From positions 62,001 through 126,000 of the forward strand of contig NZ_FQVP01000001.1 of NCBI RefSeq assembly GCF_900129395.1: a stretch of DNA of 64,000 nucleotides, given 5' to 3'. Under the pieces are notes generated by a model that saw nothing but the letters and a program-made list of their open reading frames with translations, did not search any database and was not told where the DNA came from. The position numbers and the translations under genes were made by a program. Every line of letters starts with the position of its first letter. The first letter of the stretch is position 1. The stretch comes from Pseudosulfitobacter pseudonitzschiae. GTDB lineage: Bacteria > Pseudomonadota > Alphaproteobacteria > Rhodobacterales > Rhodobacteraceae. This document shows positions 1-8,500 of this stretch, in pieces.

Positions 1-32
1 ACGAGCTGATCAAGGCGCTGCGCCAACACTGA
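1..32 (+). CDS. 3' end of an unidentified gene (partial)
   Basis: The first 32 bases read in frame as the last nine codons (E-L-I-K-A-L-R-Q-H) of a protein, followed by a TGA stop. Too little is present to assign a family. The stop lies 13 bases before the next gene's start, so the two are probably co-transcribed. It is not an obvious carboxylase beta-subunit tail. The call rests only on the open frame and tight spacing. Confidence 0.4.
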   Translation, partial: ELIKALRQH

Positions 33-45
33 ACGGACGGGCGGC

Positions 46-432
46 GTGATGCGGTGTGCCGCCATATTCGCCGCGTTGATGGCCGCCAGCCCCTTGTGGG
101 CCTTTGACGTGCCGTCCGGGCAAAAGATCGAGCTGCAAGAGGTGTTGATCGACGACACCAGTGGCACGAACATCCTGCGTTTCCGGTTTCTGGCCCCTGC
201 CATCGCGCGCGAGGGCGGGACCATGACCTATGCGGACAGCGCCTCCGACATCGAGGATCTGTGCGCCAAGACCGCCATTCCTTACATCGCCGAATATGAG
301 TTGACGCCAGAGATCGTGGTGATCTCGCTGGCCGATCGCGCGGTCGAATTCGGACAGCCCGATCCTGACGCGACCCAGTTCTTTGATGCATTCCGTATCG
401 AAAATGACACCTGCATCTGGGAGGCTTTTTGA
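46..432 (+). CDS. Small secreted protein, probably DUF6497 family
   Basis: A 128-residue protein with an N-terminal signal sequence (hydrophobic stretch at about residues 5-18, ending in SPLWA-F), so it is probably periplasmic. The mature part has two cysteines (in DLCAK and DTCIW) that could form a disulfide. GTG (46) and ATG (49) are adjacent possible starts, and the purine-rich stretch just upstream fits either. I recognise it tentatively as the DUF6497 family found near propionyl-CoA carboxylase genes in Rhodobacteraceae. Its function is unknown. It opens a run of small genes upstream of pccA. Confidence 0.75.
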   Translation: MMRCAAIFAALMAASPLWAFDVPSGQKIELQEVLIDDTSGTNILRFRFLAPAIAREGGTMTYADSASDIEDLCAKTAIPYIAEYELTPEIVVISLADRAVEFGQPDPDATQFFDAFRIENDTCIWEAF

Positions 433-646
433 TGCCTGCACAACATCTTGCGGCGCACCCCTCATGTGAGCGGAAAATTGCGTCTTTGGAGTCACAGCGC
501 GGCAGCTTGTCGCAGACCGGATATCTTTCACCTGTGGAATCTCATATGATTGCGCCAAGGAAACCCTTTGGGTCCCTTACCTCTATTGAGGCAGGGTCCG
601 CGCATCCGTGCGGGCAACGCCTTGTGCAACCAAACAGGAGCTACAG

Positions 647-793
647 ATGTCGAAGAACATCATACTTTTGGCAATGTTCGGCCTTACCGCCGTTGTTGCC
701 GCCTGTGCGCGCGAGCAGCAGGCCGAAGAATTTGTCGTGGTCGATCCCGAGCCCATCTCGGTCGAGCCTACATACACCGGCAAATACAAGTAA
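647..793 (+). CDS. Very small lipoprotein
   Basis: A 48-residue protein with a classic lipoprotein signal: Lys near the N terminus, a hydrophobic core, then lipobox V-A-A-C at about residues 17-20. The acylated mature peptide would be under 30 residues, acidic and proline-containing, ending YTGKYK. The ATG at 647 is preceded by AGGAG about five bases upstream, which excludes the longer in-frame start at 608. Function is unknown. It is one of two tiny lipoproteins in the pccA region. Confidence 0.75.
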   Translation: MSKNIILLAMFGLTAVVAACAREQQAEEFVVVDPEPISVEPTYTGKYK

Positions 794-868
794 TACCAAT
801 TCAGGGCAGGCCTTTGGGCCTGCTCTGGCCCCTACCTTGGCCACGCAGATGTCACATGGAGGTGTTCC

Positions 869-1225
869 ATGCTGAAACATCGCGGTTTCCCCGGTCGTCT
901 GGCCAGCACCGATTTCCAGTTCACCCTGCGTCGTGCCAACCCAAAGGGGGCCACGCCGCTGATCCGCCGCGAGCGCAAGCGTGACCGCAAGCCTGCGGAC
1001 CGTCGCGCCGACCTGGGCTTTATGAAAGCGCTGTGGGAGCAGTTCGGAAACGACCCGTTCGAACGTGGCAACCTGGACGCGGGGCGGCTGTCGTGGCTGT
1101 TCGGCCGCGAGGTGATCCCGGCGGTCGATGATTTCGACCCTGAATCCTACGAGGCGCTGCTGATCATCGACGAAGCTGTCGCGCGGGCGTCTTTTCCTGA
1201 AGCATTCGACGGGTCTTCGGCATGA
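869..1225 (+). CDS. Conserved hypothetical protein of the pcc region
   Basis: A 118-residue soluble protein with a strongly basic N-terminal third (many Arg/Lys to about residue 45) and an acidic C-terminal part. There is no signal peptide or membrane segment. A GGAGGTG ribosome-binding site lies immediately upstream of the ATG. I do not recognise a domain. The basic-then-acidic layout would fit nucleic-acid or protein binding, but that is inference. It sits between two small lipoprotein genes in the interval leading to pccA. Confidence 0.75.
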   Translation: MLKHRGFPGRLASTDFQFTLRRANPKGATPLIRRERKRDRKPADRRADLGFMKALWEQFGNDPFERGNLDAGRLSWLFGREVIPAVDDFDPESYEALLIIDEAVARASFPEAFDGSSA

Positions 1226-1420
1226 TTTTGCTGTCGGTGACCAACTTGCGGCAAGCATTGGCCGACGCGCAAACGTGGCGCTTGGCGACAGTGCGTGCCC
1301 TGTGTCAGGTTCAACCTCAGGGTGCTGCAGCCCGTTCTTTTGCAGCACTTGAACACCATCTCCATACCCCTTCCCCTTACGGGCGGCGGTCTGAACAGTT
1401 TCAGACGCCGCCCGCCTTTT
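1226..1420 (+). other. Structured non-coding stretch (3' UTR or candidate small RNA)
   Basis: This gene-free interval contains an interrupted inverted repeat: GTTCAA (1309-1314) and GTGCTGC (1322-1328) pair with GCAGCAC (1342-1348) and TTGAAC (1349-1354). About 30 bases later comes a strong terminator hairpin (1381-1420). Two stacked stems followed by a terminator could be the processed 3' end of the preceding message or an independent small RNA. No convincing promoter was found inside it. Confidence 0.35.
1381..1420 (+). terminator. Rho-independent terminator
   Basis: GGGCGGC + GTCTGAA (1381-1395, one-base bulge) pairs with TTCAGAC + GCCGCCC (1400-1413) around a four-base loop. GCCTTTT follows. 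The 14-bp stem is very stable and the short T run is on the plus strand, so it ends transcription from the 869-1225 gene or of a small RNA. Confidence 0.75.
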
Positions 1421-1544
1421 CCGCGGCGCGCCAAAATTGGCGGAAACCGGCGCATGTCGGGGCCTCATGTCTTTTTACATTGCCGGAACCGATCAATCTG
1501 TCATGCGTTGTGTCGGCATATCTGGCAGTAAAAGGACAAAAACC

Positions 1545-1751
1545 ATGCCCCTTAAATCCATTATCATCGCAGGCATCGCTTGCGCAGGACTGGCCGCTTG
1601 CGGCGATACCCTCGGTGAACAGGCTTTGGTCGGCGGCGCTGTCGGCGCAGGCGCGGCTGCGGTCACATCGGGCAGCGTACTCACGGGTGCCGCTGTCGGC
1701 GTGGCGGGCAACGTCGCATATTGCCAAGTCTACCCGCACAAATGTAACTGA
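1545..1751 (+). CDS. Small glycine-zipper lipoprotein
   Basis: A 68-residue protein with a lipoprotein signal (short basic start, hydrophobic core, lipobox L-A-A-C at about residues 15-18). The mature part is rich in Gly/Ala in a GxxxG-like pattern (GGAVGAGAAAV, GAAVGVAG), resembling glycine-zipper outer-membrane lipoproteins. Two cysteines lie near the C terminus (YCQVY, HKCN). The ATG at 1545 has an AAAGGA ribosome-binding site; earlier in-frame starts lack the signal. A terminator between this gene and pccA suggests separate transcription. Confidence 0.75.
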   Translation: MPLKSIIIAGIACAGLAACGDTLGEQALVGGAVGAGAAAVTSGSVLTGAAVGVAGNVAYCQVYPHKCN

Positions 1752-1829
1752 TCGGCGCGCGCGGGCAGGGGTTTCCGATGCCTCTGCACGCACACGCCTG
1801 ATCCAATCTGACAATCAAACCAATGCTGC

Positions 1830-1860
1830 AACCGCCCTGCTTTCGCACGGCGGTTTTTTT
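1830..1860 (+). terminator. Rho-independent terminator upstream of pccA
   Basis: AACCGCC (1830-1836) and GGCGGTT (1849-1855) form a 7-bp stem followed by a run of T to 1860. It ends the glycine-zipper lipoprotein transcript about 33 bases before the pccA start, so the pccA promoter would have to overlap it or transcription must read through. Confidence 0.85.
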
Positions 1861-1892
1861 GCGTTCGGCATAAACAACTTAAGGGACCCGCA

Positions 1893-3941
1893 ATGTTCAA
1901 AAAGATCCTGATCGCCAACCGCGGAGAAATCGCCTGTCGCGTCATCAAGACTGCGCGCAAGATGGGTATTCAGACGGTTGCCATCTATTCCGACGCCGAC
2001 CGCAACGCGCTGCATGTGAAAATGGCGGACGAGGCGGTGCACATCGGCCCGCCCCCTGCAAACCAGTCCTATATCGTCATCGACAAGGTGATGGAGGCAA
2101 TCAAGTCCTCGGGCGCCGAGGCGGTCCATCCCGGTTACGGTTTCCTGTCCGAGAACTCCAAATTCGCCGAGGCGCTGGATGCGGCCGGTGTCGCCTTTGT
2201 CGGTCCCCCCGTCGGGGCAATTGAAAAGATGGGTGACAAGATCACCTCGAAGAAAATCGCCCAAGAGGCCGGCGTCAGCACGGTTCCCGGCTACATGGGG
2301 CTGATCGACGACGCGGAGCATGCGGTCAAGATCGCCTCGGACGTCGGCTATCCGGTGATGATCAAGGCCAGCGCGGGCGGCGGTGGCAAGGGGATGCGCA
2401 TCGCGTGGAATGACGACGAGGCCCGCGAAGGCTTTCAGTCCTCCAAGAACGAGGCCGCCAACAGCTTTGGCGACGACCGGATTTTCATCGAGAAATTCGT
2501 AACCCAACCGCGCCACATCGAAATCCAGGTGCTGTGCGACAGCCACGGCAACGGCATCTATCTGGGCGAACGCGAATGCTCGATCCAGCGCCGCAATCAG
2601 AAGGTTGTCGAAGAGGCGCCCAGCCCCTTCCTGGACGAAAAAACCCGCCGCGCGATGGGCGAACAGGCCGTGGCACTGGCGCAGGCTGTGAATTACGCAA
2701 GCGCAGGCACCGTGGAATTCATCGTTGATGGCGACAAGAATTTCTATTTCCTCGAAATGAACACCCGCTTGCAGGTGGAACACCCTGTAACCGAGCTGAT
2801 CACCGGTGTTGATCTGGTCGAACAGATGATCCGCGTCGCCAACGGCGAGAAGCTGACGATCACGCAGGACGACGTGAAGTTAAACGGCTGGGCCATCGAA
2901 AACCGCCTGTACGCCGAAGACCCCTATCGCGGCTTCCTGCCGTCGATTGGCCGTCTGACCCGCTACCGTCCGCCCGCCGAGGTGGCCGCAGGCCCGCTGC
3001 TGGACAACGACAAATGGCAGGGTGATGCAGACTCCGGCCCCGTCGCCGTGCGCAACGACACCGGCGTCTTCGAGGGCGGCGAGATCAGCATGTATTACGA
3101 CCCCATGATCGCCAAACTGTGCACATGGGCCCCCACCCGCGGCGAGGCAATCGAGGCCATGCGCGTGGCGCTGGACAGCTTCGAGGTCGAAGGCATTGGG
3201 CACAACCTGCCGTTCCTCTCTGCGGTGATGGACCACCCGATCTTTATCAAGGGCGAGATGACCACCGCCTTTATCGCCGAGGAATATCCCGAAGGCTTCG
3301 AGGGTGTGGAACTGTCCGAGGACGACCTGAAACGCATCGCCGCCGCCACCGCCGCGATGAACCGCATCAGCGAGATCCGGCGCGCGCGCGTGTCGGGCCG
3401 CATGGACAACCACGAACGAAAAGTCGGCACCGACTGGAACGTGGCGCTGCAAGGCGCGTCTTTTGACGTGACCATCAGCGCCGCCGACAGCACCGGTGCG
3501 ACCGTGACATTCGACGGCGGTGACAGTCTGCGGGTTCAGGGCGACTGGACCCCCGGCGACCAACTGGCCAAGATGACCGTGGGCGACGCGCCCTTGGTGC
3601 TGAAGGTCGGCAAGATCAGTGGCGGTTTCCGCATCCGCACCCGTGGCGCGGACCTCAAGGTGCATGTGCGCACGCCCCGTCAGGCCGAACTGGCCCGTCT
3701 GATGCCCGAAAAAGTGCCCGCTGACACGTCAAAGCTGCTGCTGTGCCCGATGCCGGGTCTGGTGGTGAAGCTGAACGTGGCCGAAGGCGATCAGGTGCAA
3801 GAGGGTCAGGCCCTGTGCACCATCGAGGCGATGAAGATGGAAAACATCCTGCGCGCGGAAAAGGCGGGCACCGTGGCCAAGGTCAACGCCAGCGAGGGTG
3901 ACAGCCTTGCGGTGGACGACGTCATCATGGAGTTCGAATAA
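1893..3941 (+). CDS. pccA: Propionyl-CoA carboxylase, biotin-carrying alpha subunit
   Basis: A 682-residue biotin-dependent acyl-CoA carboxylase subunit. Residues 1-450 are the biotin carboxylase (N-terminal KILIANRGEIACR, ATP-grasp loop GGGGKG at 162-167, EMNTRLQVEHPVTE near 290). A linker/BT domain follows, then a C-terminal biotinyl domain with the E-A-M-K-M-E motif, whose Lys648 would carry biotin. It carboxylates biotin with ATP and bicarbonate, and the beta subunit transfers CO2 to propionyl-CoA. Length and the downstream methylmalonyl-CoA mutase favour PCC over acetyl- or methylcrotonyl-CoA carboxylase. The beta subunit is not in the window; it is probably just upstream. Confidence 0.95.
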   Translation: MFKKILIANRGEIACRVIKTARKMGIQTVAIYSDADRNALHVKMADEAVHIGPPPANQSYIVIDKVMEAIKSSGAEAVHPGYGFLSENSKFAEALDAAGVAFVGPPVGAIEKMGDKITSKKIAQEAGVSTVPGYMGLIDDAEHAVKIASDVGYPVMIKASAGGGGKGMRIAWNDDEAREGFQSSKNEAANSFGDDRIFIEKFVTQPRHIEIQVLCDSHGNGIYLGERECSIQRRNQKVVEEAPSPFLDEKTRRAMGEQAVALAQAVNYASAGTVEFIVDGDKNFYFLEMNTRLQVEHPVTELITGVDLVEQMIRVANGEKLTITQDDVKLNGWAIENRLYAEDPYRGFLPSIGRLTRYRPPAEVAAGPLLDNDKWQGDADSGPVAVRNDTGVFEGGEISMYYDPMIAKLCTWAPTRGEAIEAMRVALDSFEVEGIGHNLPFLSAVMDHPIFIKGEMTTAFIAEEYPEGFEGVELSEDDLKRIAAATAAMNRISEIRRARVSGRMDNHERKVGTDWNVALQGASFDVTISAADSTGATVTFDGGDSLRVQGDWTPGDQLAKMTVGDAPLVLKVGKISGGFRIRTRGADLKVHVRTPRQAELARLMPEKVPADTSKLLLCPMPGLVVKLNVAEGDQVQEGQALCTIEAMKMENILRAEKAGTVAKVNASEGDSLAVDDVIMEFE

Positions 3942-4003
3942 ACCGACATGGCCCGTGTTGCGTCGCATAACGCCCGCGCACGGGCCTGTGTCCGGGGGCG
4001 GGT

Positions 4004-4453
4004 TCAGCCTTCGGACTGGACCGCGCCGCGCAGTTCCTGCTGGCGCAGCGGTGTCTTGTCGATGCTGCGGGTGATCTCGCGCACATCCCAAGGCGACGGT
4101 TTGCGCAACAGCACATCGCCGTTCTTGTCCACGACTGCCATCATGTATCCCCGTGGCCGCAGCTTCTTGCGCAGCGGCGATGCGGCGGCGGGATCGGTGT
4201 CCAGCAGCACGACAACGTCATATTCCAGAAGATCAGCAGCCCGCGCGCGCAAGAGCGCGACCTGTTCCACATATCGCGGGTCGGCGGGGCTGTCGGCAAA
4301 GACCACGATGGGCCGGTTGGTCCAGATGAATTGCGCCAAATCTTCCGCATCCGCCGTTGCAAACAACTCGTCCGCCGGGGTCAGGGTGGTGTCTTCGGCA
4401 AAGGCCGGGAACGCCCCCATAGCTATGAAAACAAACGCGATAAGTCTTTTCAT
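4004..4453 (-). CDS. Periplasmic DUF4174 domain protein
   Basis: A 149-residue protein with a cleavable signal peptide (MKRLIAFVFIAMGAFPAFA), then a domain I recognise as DUF4174: a thioredoxin-fold-like sequence (IWTNRPIVVFADSP, RPRGYMMAVVDKNGDVLLRK) without a CxxC redox motif. The start at 4453 has AGGAGAG just upstream, and an extra 18-codon N-terminal extension would spoil the signal peptide. It lies on the opposite strand between pccA and the mutase gene. Family function is not established. Confidence 0.85.
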   Translation of the reverse strand: MKRLIAFVFIAMGAFPAFAEDTTLTPADELFATADAEDLAQFIWTNRPIVVFADSPADPRYVEQVALLRARAADLLEYDVVVLLDTDPAAASPLRKKLRPRGYMMAVVDKNGDVLLRKPSPWDVREITRSIDKTPLRQQELRGAVQSEG

Positions 4454-4744
4454 GGTCTCTCCTGTCTTACCTAAGATAAGGGGTCGTGGGGCAATTTCGA
4501 TGGGCAAAATGCGCGCAGGGGCGATTAAACCGGCATCAACGCGGGCAGGGTCCTTGATCCGCAGGGGGCAGACCGCCCGGCTTCATCCGATCCAAATCAT
4601 ATCTGACGGCGGATCAGACCGTTGGATGCCCTTCACCACCGATCACTCCGACCGCTTACGCGCTTGCAACACAGACACAGCATCCGGGACGTACAAGAGC
4701 GGGACATATCCTGCCGTGCGCCCCACAGACACAAGGACATACCC

Positions 4745-6874
4745 ATGACCGATAAAAAGGCAGACTGGCGCACTCTGGCCGAGGCTGAACTGCGGGGTCG
4801 CCCTGTGGACGACCTGACGTGGAAAACCCTCGAAGGCATCGACGTACAGCCGCTCTATACAGAGGACGACCTGAAGGGCGTCAAACATCTGGGCACCATC
4901 CCCGGTGCCGCACCCTATACCCGTGGCGTGAAGGCGACGATGTATGCAGGCCGCCCGTGGACCATCCGGCAATACGCCGGTTTCTCCACCGCCGAGGAAT
5001 CCAACGCCTTCTACCGCCGAAACCTGGCCGCCGGTCAACAGGGCGTGTCGGTCGCCTTCGATCTTGCGACGCACCGTGGCTATGACAGCGACCACGAACG
5101 TGTTGTCGGTGACGTGGGCAAGGCCGGCGTGGCCATCGACAGCGTCGAGGACATGAAAATCCTCTTTGACGGCATCCCGCTGGACAAGGTCAGCGTGTCG
5201 ATGACGATGAACGGCGCGGTCATCCCGATCTTGGCCAGCTTTATCGTCGCGGGCGAAGAACAGGGGCACGACCGCAAGGTTCTGGCAGGCACCATCCAGA
5301 ACGACATTCTCAAAGAGTTCATGGTGCGCAACACCTATATTTACCCGCCGGAACCGTCGATGCGGATCATCGGGGACATTATCGAATACACCTCGGATTT
5401 CATGCCGAAGTTCAACTCGATCTCGATCTCGGGCTATCACATGCAAGAGGCGGGGGCGAACCTTGTGCAGGAACTGGCGTTCACGCTGGCCGACGGGCGC
5501 GAATACGTGCGCACCGCCATCGCCGCCGGTATGGACGTCGACCGTTTCGCCCCGCGCTTGTCGTTCTTCTTCGCCATCGGAATGAACTTTTTCATGGAGG
5601 CCGCCAAGCTGCGCGCCGCGCGCCTGCTGTGGTCGCGGATCATGGAAGAGTTCGAACCCAAGGACGCCAAATCCTCGATGCTGCGCACCCATTGCCAGAC
5701 ATCCGGTGTCAGCCTTGCGGAACAGGACCCCTACAACAACGTGGTGCGGACCGCCTACGAGGCGATGAGCGCGGTTCTGGGTGGCACCCAGTCGCTGCAC
5801 ACCAACTCTCTTGACGAGGCGATTGGCCTGCCTACCGAACATTCCGCCCGCATCGCGCGCAACACCCAGTTGATCCTGCAAGAAGAAACCGGCGTGACCA
5901 ATGTCGTCGATCCGCTGGCCGGGTCTTACTATGTCGAAAAGCTGACCCATGATCTGGCCGAGGCCGCGTGGACCTTGATCGAAGAGGTCGAGGAACTGGG
6001 CGGCATGACCAAGGCGGTCGCCTCCGGCATGCCCAAGCTGCGCATCGAAGAGGCCGCCGCGACCCGTCAGGCCAACATCGACCGCGGCGACGAGGTGATC
6101 GTGGGCGTCAACAAATACCGCCGCGACAAGGAAGAGCCGATCGACATCCTTGACGTCGACAACGTGGCTGTGCGCCTCAGCCAGATTGCACGGCTTGAAA
6201 AAATCCGCGCCACCCGCGACGACGCGGCCTGTACGGCGGCTCTGGATGAACTCAGCCGCCGCGCGCGCGAGGGTGGCAACCTGTTGGACGCAGCGGTAGA
6301 AGCCGCGCGCGCCCGCGCCTCTGTGGGAGAAATCAGCATGGCGATGGAAAAAGTATTCGGCCGCCACCGCGCCGAAGTCAAAACCTTGGCGGGCGTCTAT
6401 GGCGCCGCCTACGAGGGCGACGAAGGCTTTGCCGCGATCCAGAAATCGGTCGAGGATTTTGCCGAGGAAGAAGGCCGCCGCCCGCGTATGCTGGTGGTCA
6501 AGATGGGGCAGGACGGTCACGACCGCGGTGCCAAGGTTATCGCCACCGCCTTTGCCGACATCGGCTTTGACGTGGACGTGGGCCCGCTGTTCCAGACACC
6601 CGCAGAGGCCGCGCAGGACGCGGTCGACAACGACGTGCACGTCATCGGCATCAGCTCGCAGGCCGCAGGTCACAAGACACTGGCCCCGCAATTGGTGCAG
6701 GCGCTGAAAGACGCAGGTGCGGGCGACATTCTGGTGATCTGCGGCGGTGTCATCCCGCAACAGGACTACCAGTTCCTCTATGACGCGGGCGTCAAGGCGA
6801 TCTTTGGCCCCGGCACGAACATCCCCGCCGCAGCTCAGGACATCCTGCGCCTGATCCGCGAAACCCGCGGCTGA
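4745..6874 (+). CDS. Methylmalonyl-CoA mutase, single-chain
   Basis: A 709-residue cobalamin enzyme that converts (R)-methylmalonyl-CoA to succinyl-CoA, completing propionate assimilation begun by PccA. The N-terminal TIM barrel binds acyl-CoA (PLYTEDDL near the start, [22 protein letters not shown]). The C-terminal B12 domain has the base-off D-x-H-x-x-G signature at 590-595, where His592 is the lower Co ligand, plus the downstream GG motif. The ATG at 4745 follows AAGGACA. Length fits the one-subunit (BhbA/ScpA-type) form; a separate small subunit is not expected. Confidence 0.95.
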   Translation: MTDKKADWRTLAEAELRGRPVDDLTWKTLEGIDVQPLYTEDDLKGVKHLGTIPGAAPYTRGVKATMYAGRPWTIRQYAGFSTAEESNAFYRRNLAAGQQGVSVAFDLATHRGYDSDHERVVGDVGKAGVAIDSVEDMKILFDGIPLDKVSVSMTMNGAVIPILASFIVAGEEQGHDRKVLAGTIQNDILKEFMVRNTYIYPPEPSMRIIGDIIEYTSDFMPKFNSISISGYHMQEAGANLVQELAFTLADGREYVRTAIAAGMDVDRFAPRLSFFFAIGMNFFMEAAKLRAARLLWSRIMEEFEPKDAKSSMLRTHCQTSGVSLAEQDPYNNVVRTAYEAMSAVLGGTQSLHTNSLDEAIGLPTEHSARIARNTQLILQEETGVTNVVDPLAGSYYVEKLTHDLAEAAWTLIEEVEELGGMTKAVASGMPKLRIEEAAATRQANIDRGDEVIVGVNKYRRDKEEPIDILDVDNVAVRLSQIARLEKIRATRDDAACTAALDELSRRAREGGNLLDAAVEAARARASVGEISMAMEKVFGRHRAEVKTLAGVYGAAYEGDEGFAAIQKSVEDFAEEEGRRPRMLVVKMGQDGHDRGAKVIATAFADIGFDVDVGPLFQTPAEAAQDAVDNDVHVIGISSQAAGHKTLAPQLVQALKDAGAGDILVICGGVIPQQDYQFLYDAGVKAIFGPGTNIPAAAQDILRLIRETRG

Positions 6875-6882
6875 ACGGAAAA

Positions 6883-6910
6883 CGGGCCGCCCCAGTGACG
6901 GAGCGGCCCG
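6883..6910. terminator. Bidirectional hairpin between convergent genes
   Basis: CGGGCCGC (6883-6890) and GCGGCCCG (6903-6910) form a perfect 8-bp stem starting nine bases after the mutase stop, between it and the convergent tail-collar gene. There is no long T run, so termination efficiency is uncertain. Confidence 0.5.
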
Positions 6911-6934
6911 CGCCTTGTTTCCATTGCCCCTTGT

Positions 6935-7561
6935 TTACGGACGCGAGGGGTAAATGCCATCACTGACGATACAGAAGTTCACCCCCTGTGCGGGGCTGCG
7001 ATGGTTCACCGGTGCGCTGTTGCCTGCGGTGCTGACTGAATCGGGGCGCAGGAAGGAATTCGGCTGAGCGTTGGAATAGGTGTAGACGTCCCGCTTGGTC
7101 ATATCCGTGCTGGACGCGCCCAGAATGTCGTTGGCCGGACCCTTCTCGTTGGCGACAGAACTGGTCACCGCGATCATGTGGTTGTGCTGCGGCATTTGCT
7201 GGGGGGTCAGTGTAAAACTGCGCTGGCCCACCTTCTGCCCCATGCTGATCGGGTCCAGCCCCGGTTGGGTGCCAAAGCCCACCATGCTGCGGCCTCGCAG
7301 GTCGGGCAATCCAAAGGTCGTGCGCCCGTCGCCGCCGTATTGAACGCCCAGCAATGAAAACAAGGTCTGATATTGCGAAATCGGAAGCAGTTGGCCAGCA
7401 GCGGGCAAGGTTCCGCGCGGGCAGAAATTGAAGCCATAGGCCTGGATGGTGCCTATATAAAATTCCTGCGCCCGCGCTTCGACCGCCGGGAAAAGCAAGG
7501 CCGCAGCCGTGGCAAGGCCAGCCCCCATGCGCAGCGTGGGCGATTTGATTGATTTTATCAT
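6935..7561 (-). CDS. Secreted protein with phage tail collar (microcystin-dependent-like) domain
   Basis: A 208-residue protein with a signal peptide (cleavage near residue 31, EARAQ-E), then a tail-collar domain: NFCPRGTLPAAGQLLPISQY, TLFSLLG, YGGDGRTTFGLPDLRGR, MPQHNHM. This matches the tail-fibre collar / MdpB-type family. A cleavable signal peptide and the absence of any other phage gene mean it is not a prophage tail component here. It is more likely exported to the envelope or surface. It stands alone, with its own promoter and operator upstream. Function is unknown. Confidence 0.88.
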   Translation of the reverse strand: MIKSIKSPTLRMGAGLATAAALLFPAVEARAQEFYIGTIQAYGFNFCPRGTLPAAGQLLPISQYQTLFSLLGVQYGGDGRTTFGLPDLRGRSMVGFGTQPGLDPISMGQKVGQRSFTLTPQQMPQHNHMIAVTSSVANEKGPANDILGASSTDMTKRDVYTYSNAQPNSFLRPDSVSTAGNSAPVNHRSPAQGVNFCIVSDGIYPSRP

Positions 7562-7585
7562 GAAGTGTGTCCCTGTTATGCAGGC

Positions 7586-7597
7586 GAAACCGGTTTC
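7586..7597. promoter_or_regulatory. LacI-family-like operator for the tail-collar gene
   Basis: GAAACCGGTTTC is a perfect 12-bp palindrome with the central CG step and AACCGGTT core typical of LacI/GalR-family operators. It lies about 25 bases upstream of the tail-collar start codon and just downstream of the predicted -10, a position where a bound repressor would block initiation. No LacI-family gene is in the window. Confidence 0.55.
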
Positions 7598-7599
7598 AA

Positions 7600-7629
7600 A
7601 TATTCAAGCGTAACGCTCTGCAATGTCAA
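7600..7629 (-). promoter_or_regulatory. Candidate sigma70 promoter of the tail-collar gene
   Basis: On the minus strand, TTGACA (7629-7624) is a perfect -35, followed after 18 bases by GAATAT (7605-7600) as a weak -10. Initiation about seven bases on would fall inside the palindrome at 7586-7597. The rest of the 7562-7876 intergenic region holds no gene that I can support. Confidence 0.45.
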
Positions 7630-7876
7630 AAATTCAACAAAACGAAACTCGTACTACTACCCTAGATTGCAGGGGGCATCGCCTTATTGTCAACAAATTT
7701 CCCCTGAAGCGTGTGTTTAAAGCCCATTGGAACAGTCGGACACGCGAAGAAGTAAGGGTGAGTTCCCCAAGGGTTTGTTTGCGCGACACACAGATCGCTG
7801 TTTTCAGTTTTGCCGCGATGTACCAAGGTGCGATGGACGGGCGCAGCCCATCAGTTTTTGACACAGGAAACCGGGT

Positions 7877-8500
7877 ATGATGCAGTTCGACCATATTGCC
7901 GTTGCCGCTGCCACGCTGGCCGAGGCGACAGAGCATGTAGAATCCGCGCTTGGTGTAAAGATGCAGTCGGGCGGAGAGCATGCCGTGTTCCACACCCACA
8001 ACACCTTGTTAGGGCTGGAGGAGGGGCTGTATCTCGAGGCCATCGCGATCAACCCCGCCGCCCCGCGACCCGACCGCCCACGCTGGTTCGATCTGGATCG
8101 GTTCGAGGGCCCTGCGCGGTTGACCAACTGGATTTGCCGCTGTGCCGACATGGATGCGGTGCTGATGCAGATGCCGGACCTGCCGCCTGACGGGGCAGGC
8201 CAACCGGTGGACCTGCAACGCGGCGACCTGCGCTGGCGCATGGCGGTACCGGCCAGCGGCGTGCTGCCCTATGACAACTGCTGGCCTGCGCTGATCCAGT
8301 GGCAAACCACACAGCACCCCGCCGACCGTCTGGCGACCAGCGGCGTGCGCCTGAAACGCCTGATCGTCAGCCATCCGCAGGCCGATGACCTGCGCGCCGC
8401 ACTTGCCCACATTCTGCACGACGCCCGCGTGGTGTTCGACACCGGCCCCGCCGCCTTGCGGGCCGAGTTTGACACCCCCCACGGACCGCGCACCCTGTGA
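7877..8500 (+). CDS. VOC-family (glyoxalase-like domain) protein
   Basis: A 207-residue soluble protein beginning FDHIAVAAATLAEA, the typical first strand and metal-ligand His of the glyoxalase-like vicinal-oxygen-chelate fold, and ending in paired repeats (RLIVSHPQADDLRAALAHIL). The substrate cannot be predicted. A ribosome-binding site (AGGAAACC) precedes ATG 7877. Its stop overlaps the GTG start of the acetyltransferase gene by four bases, so the two are translationally coupled. Confidence 0.85.
   Translation: MMQFDHIAVAAATLAEATEHVESALGVKMQSGGEHAVFHTHNTLLGLEEGLYLEAIAINPAAPRPDRPRWFDLDRFEGPARLTNWICRCADMDAVLMQMPDLPPDGAGQPVDLQRGDLRWRMAVPASGVLPYDNCWPALIQWQTTQHPADRLATSGVRLKRLIVSHPQADDLRAALAHILHDARVVFDTGPAALRAEFDTPHGPRTL

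Noticed and set aside
1222-1911. A 229-codon plus-strand frame spanning the terminators before pccA
   Set aside because: It runs through two strong terminator hairpins and the lipoprotein gene in another frame, and ends inside pccA.
4643-6760. An open frame of about 700 codons antisense to the methylmalonyl-CoA mutase
   Set aside because: Shadow of the mutase reading frame; composition is Asp/His/Arg-rich with no recognisable domain and no ribosome-binding site.
7648-7668. GTACTACTACCCTAG-like stretch as a LuxR/GerE-type activator site
   Set aside because: Only one partial motif, no second half-site that I could confirm, and no LuxR-type gene nearby.
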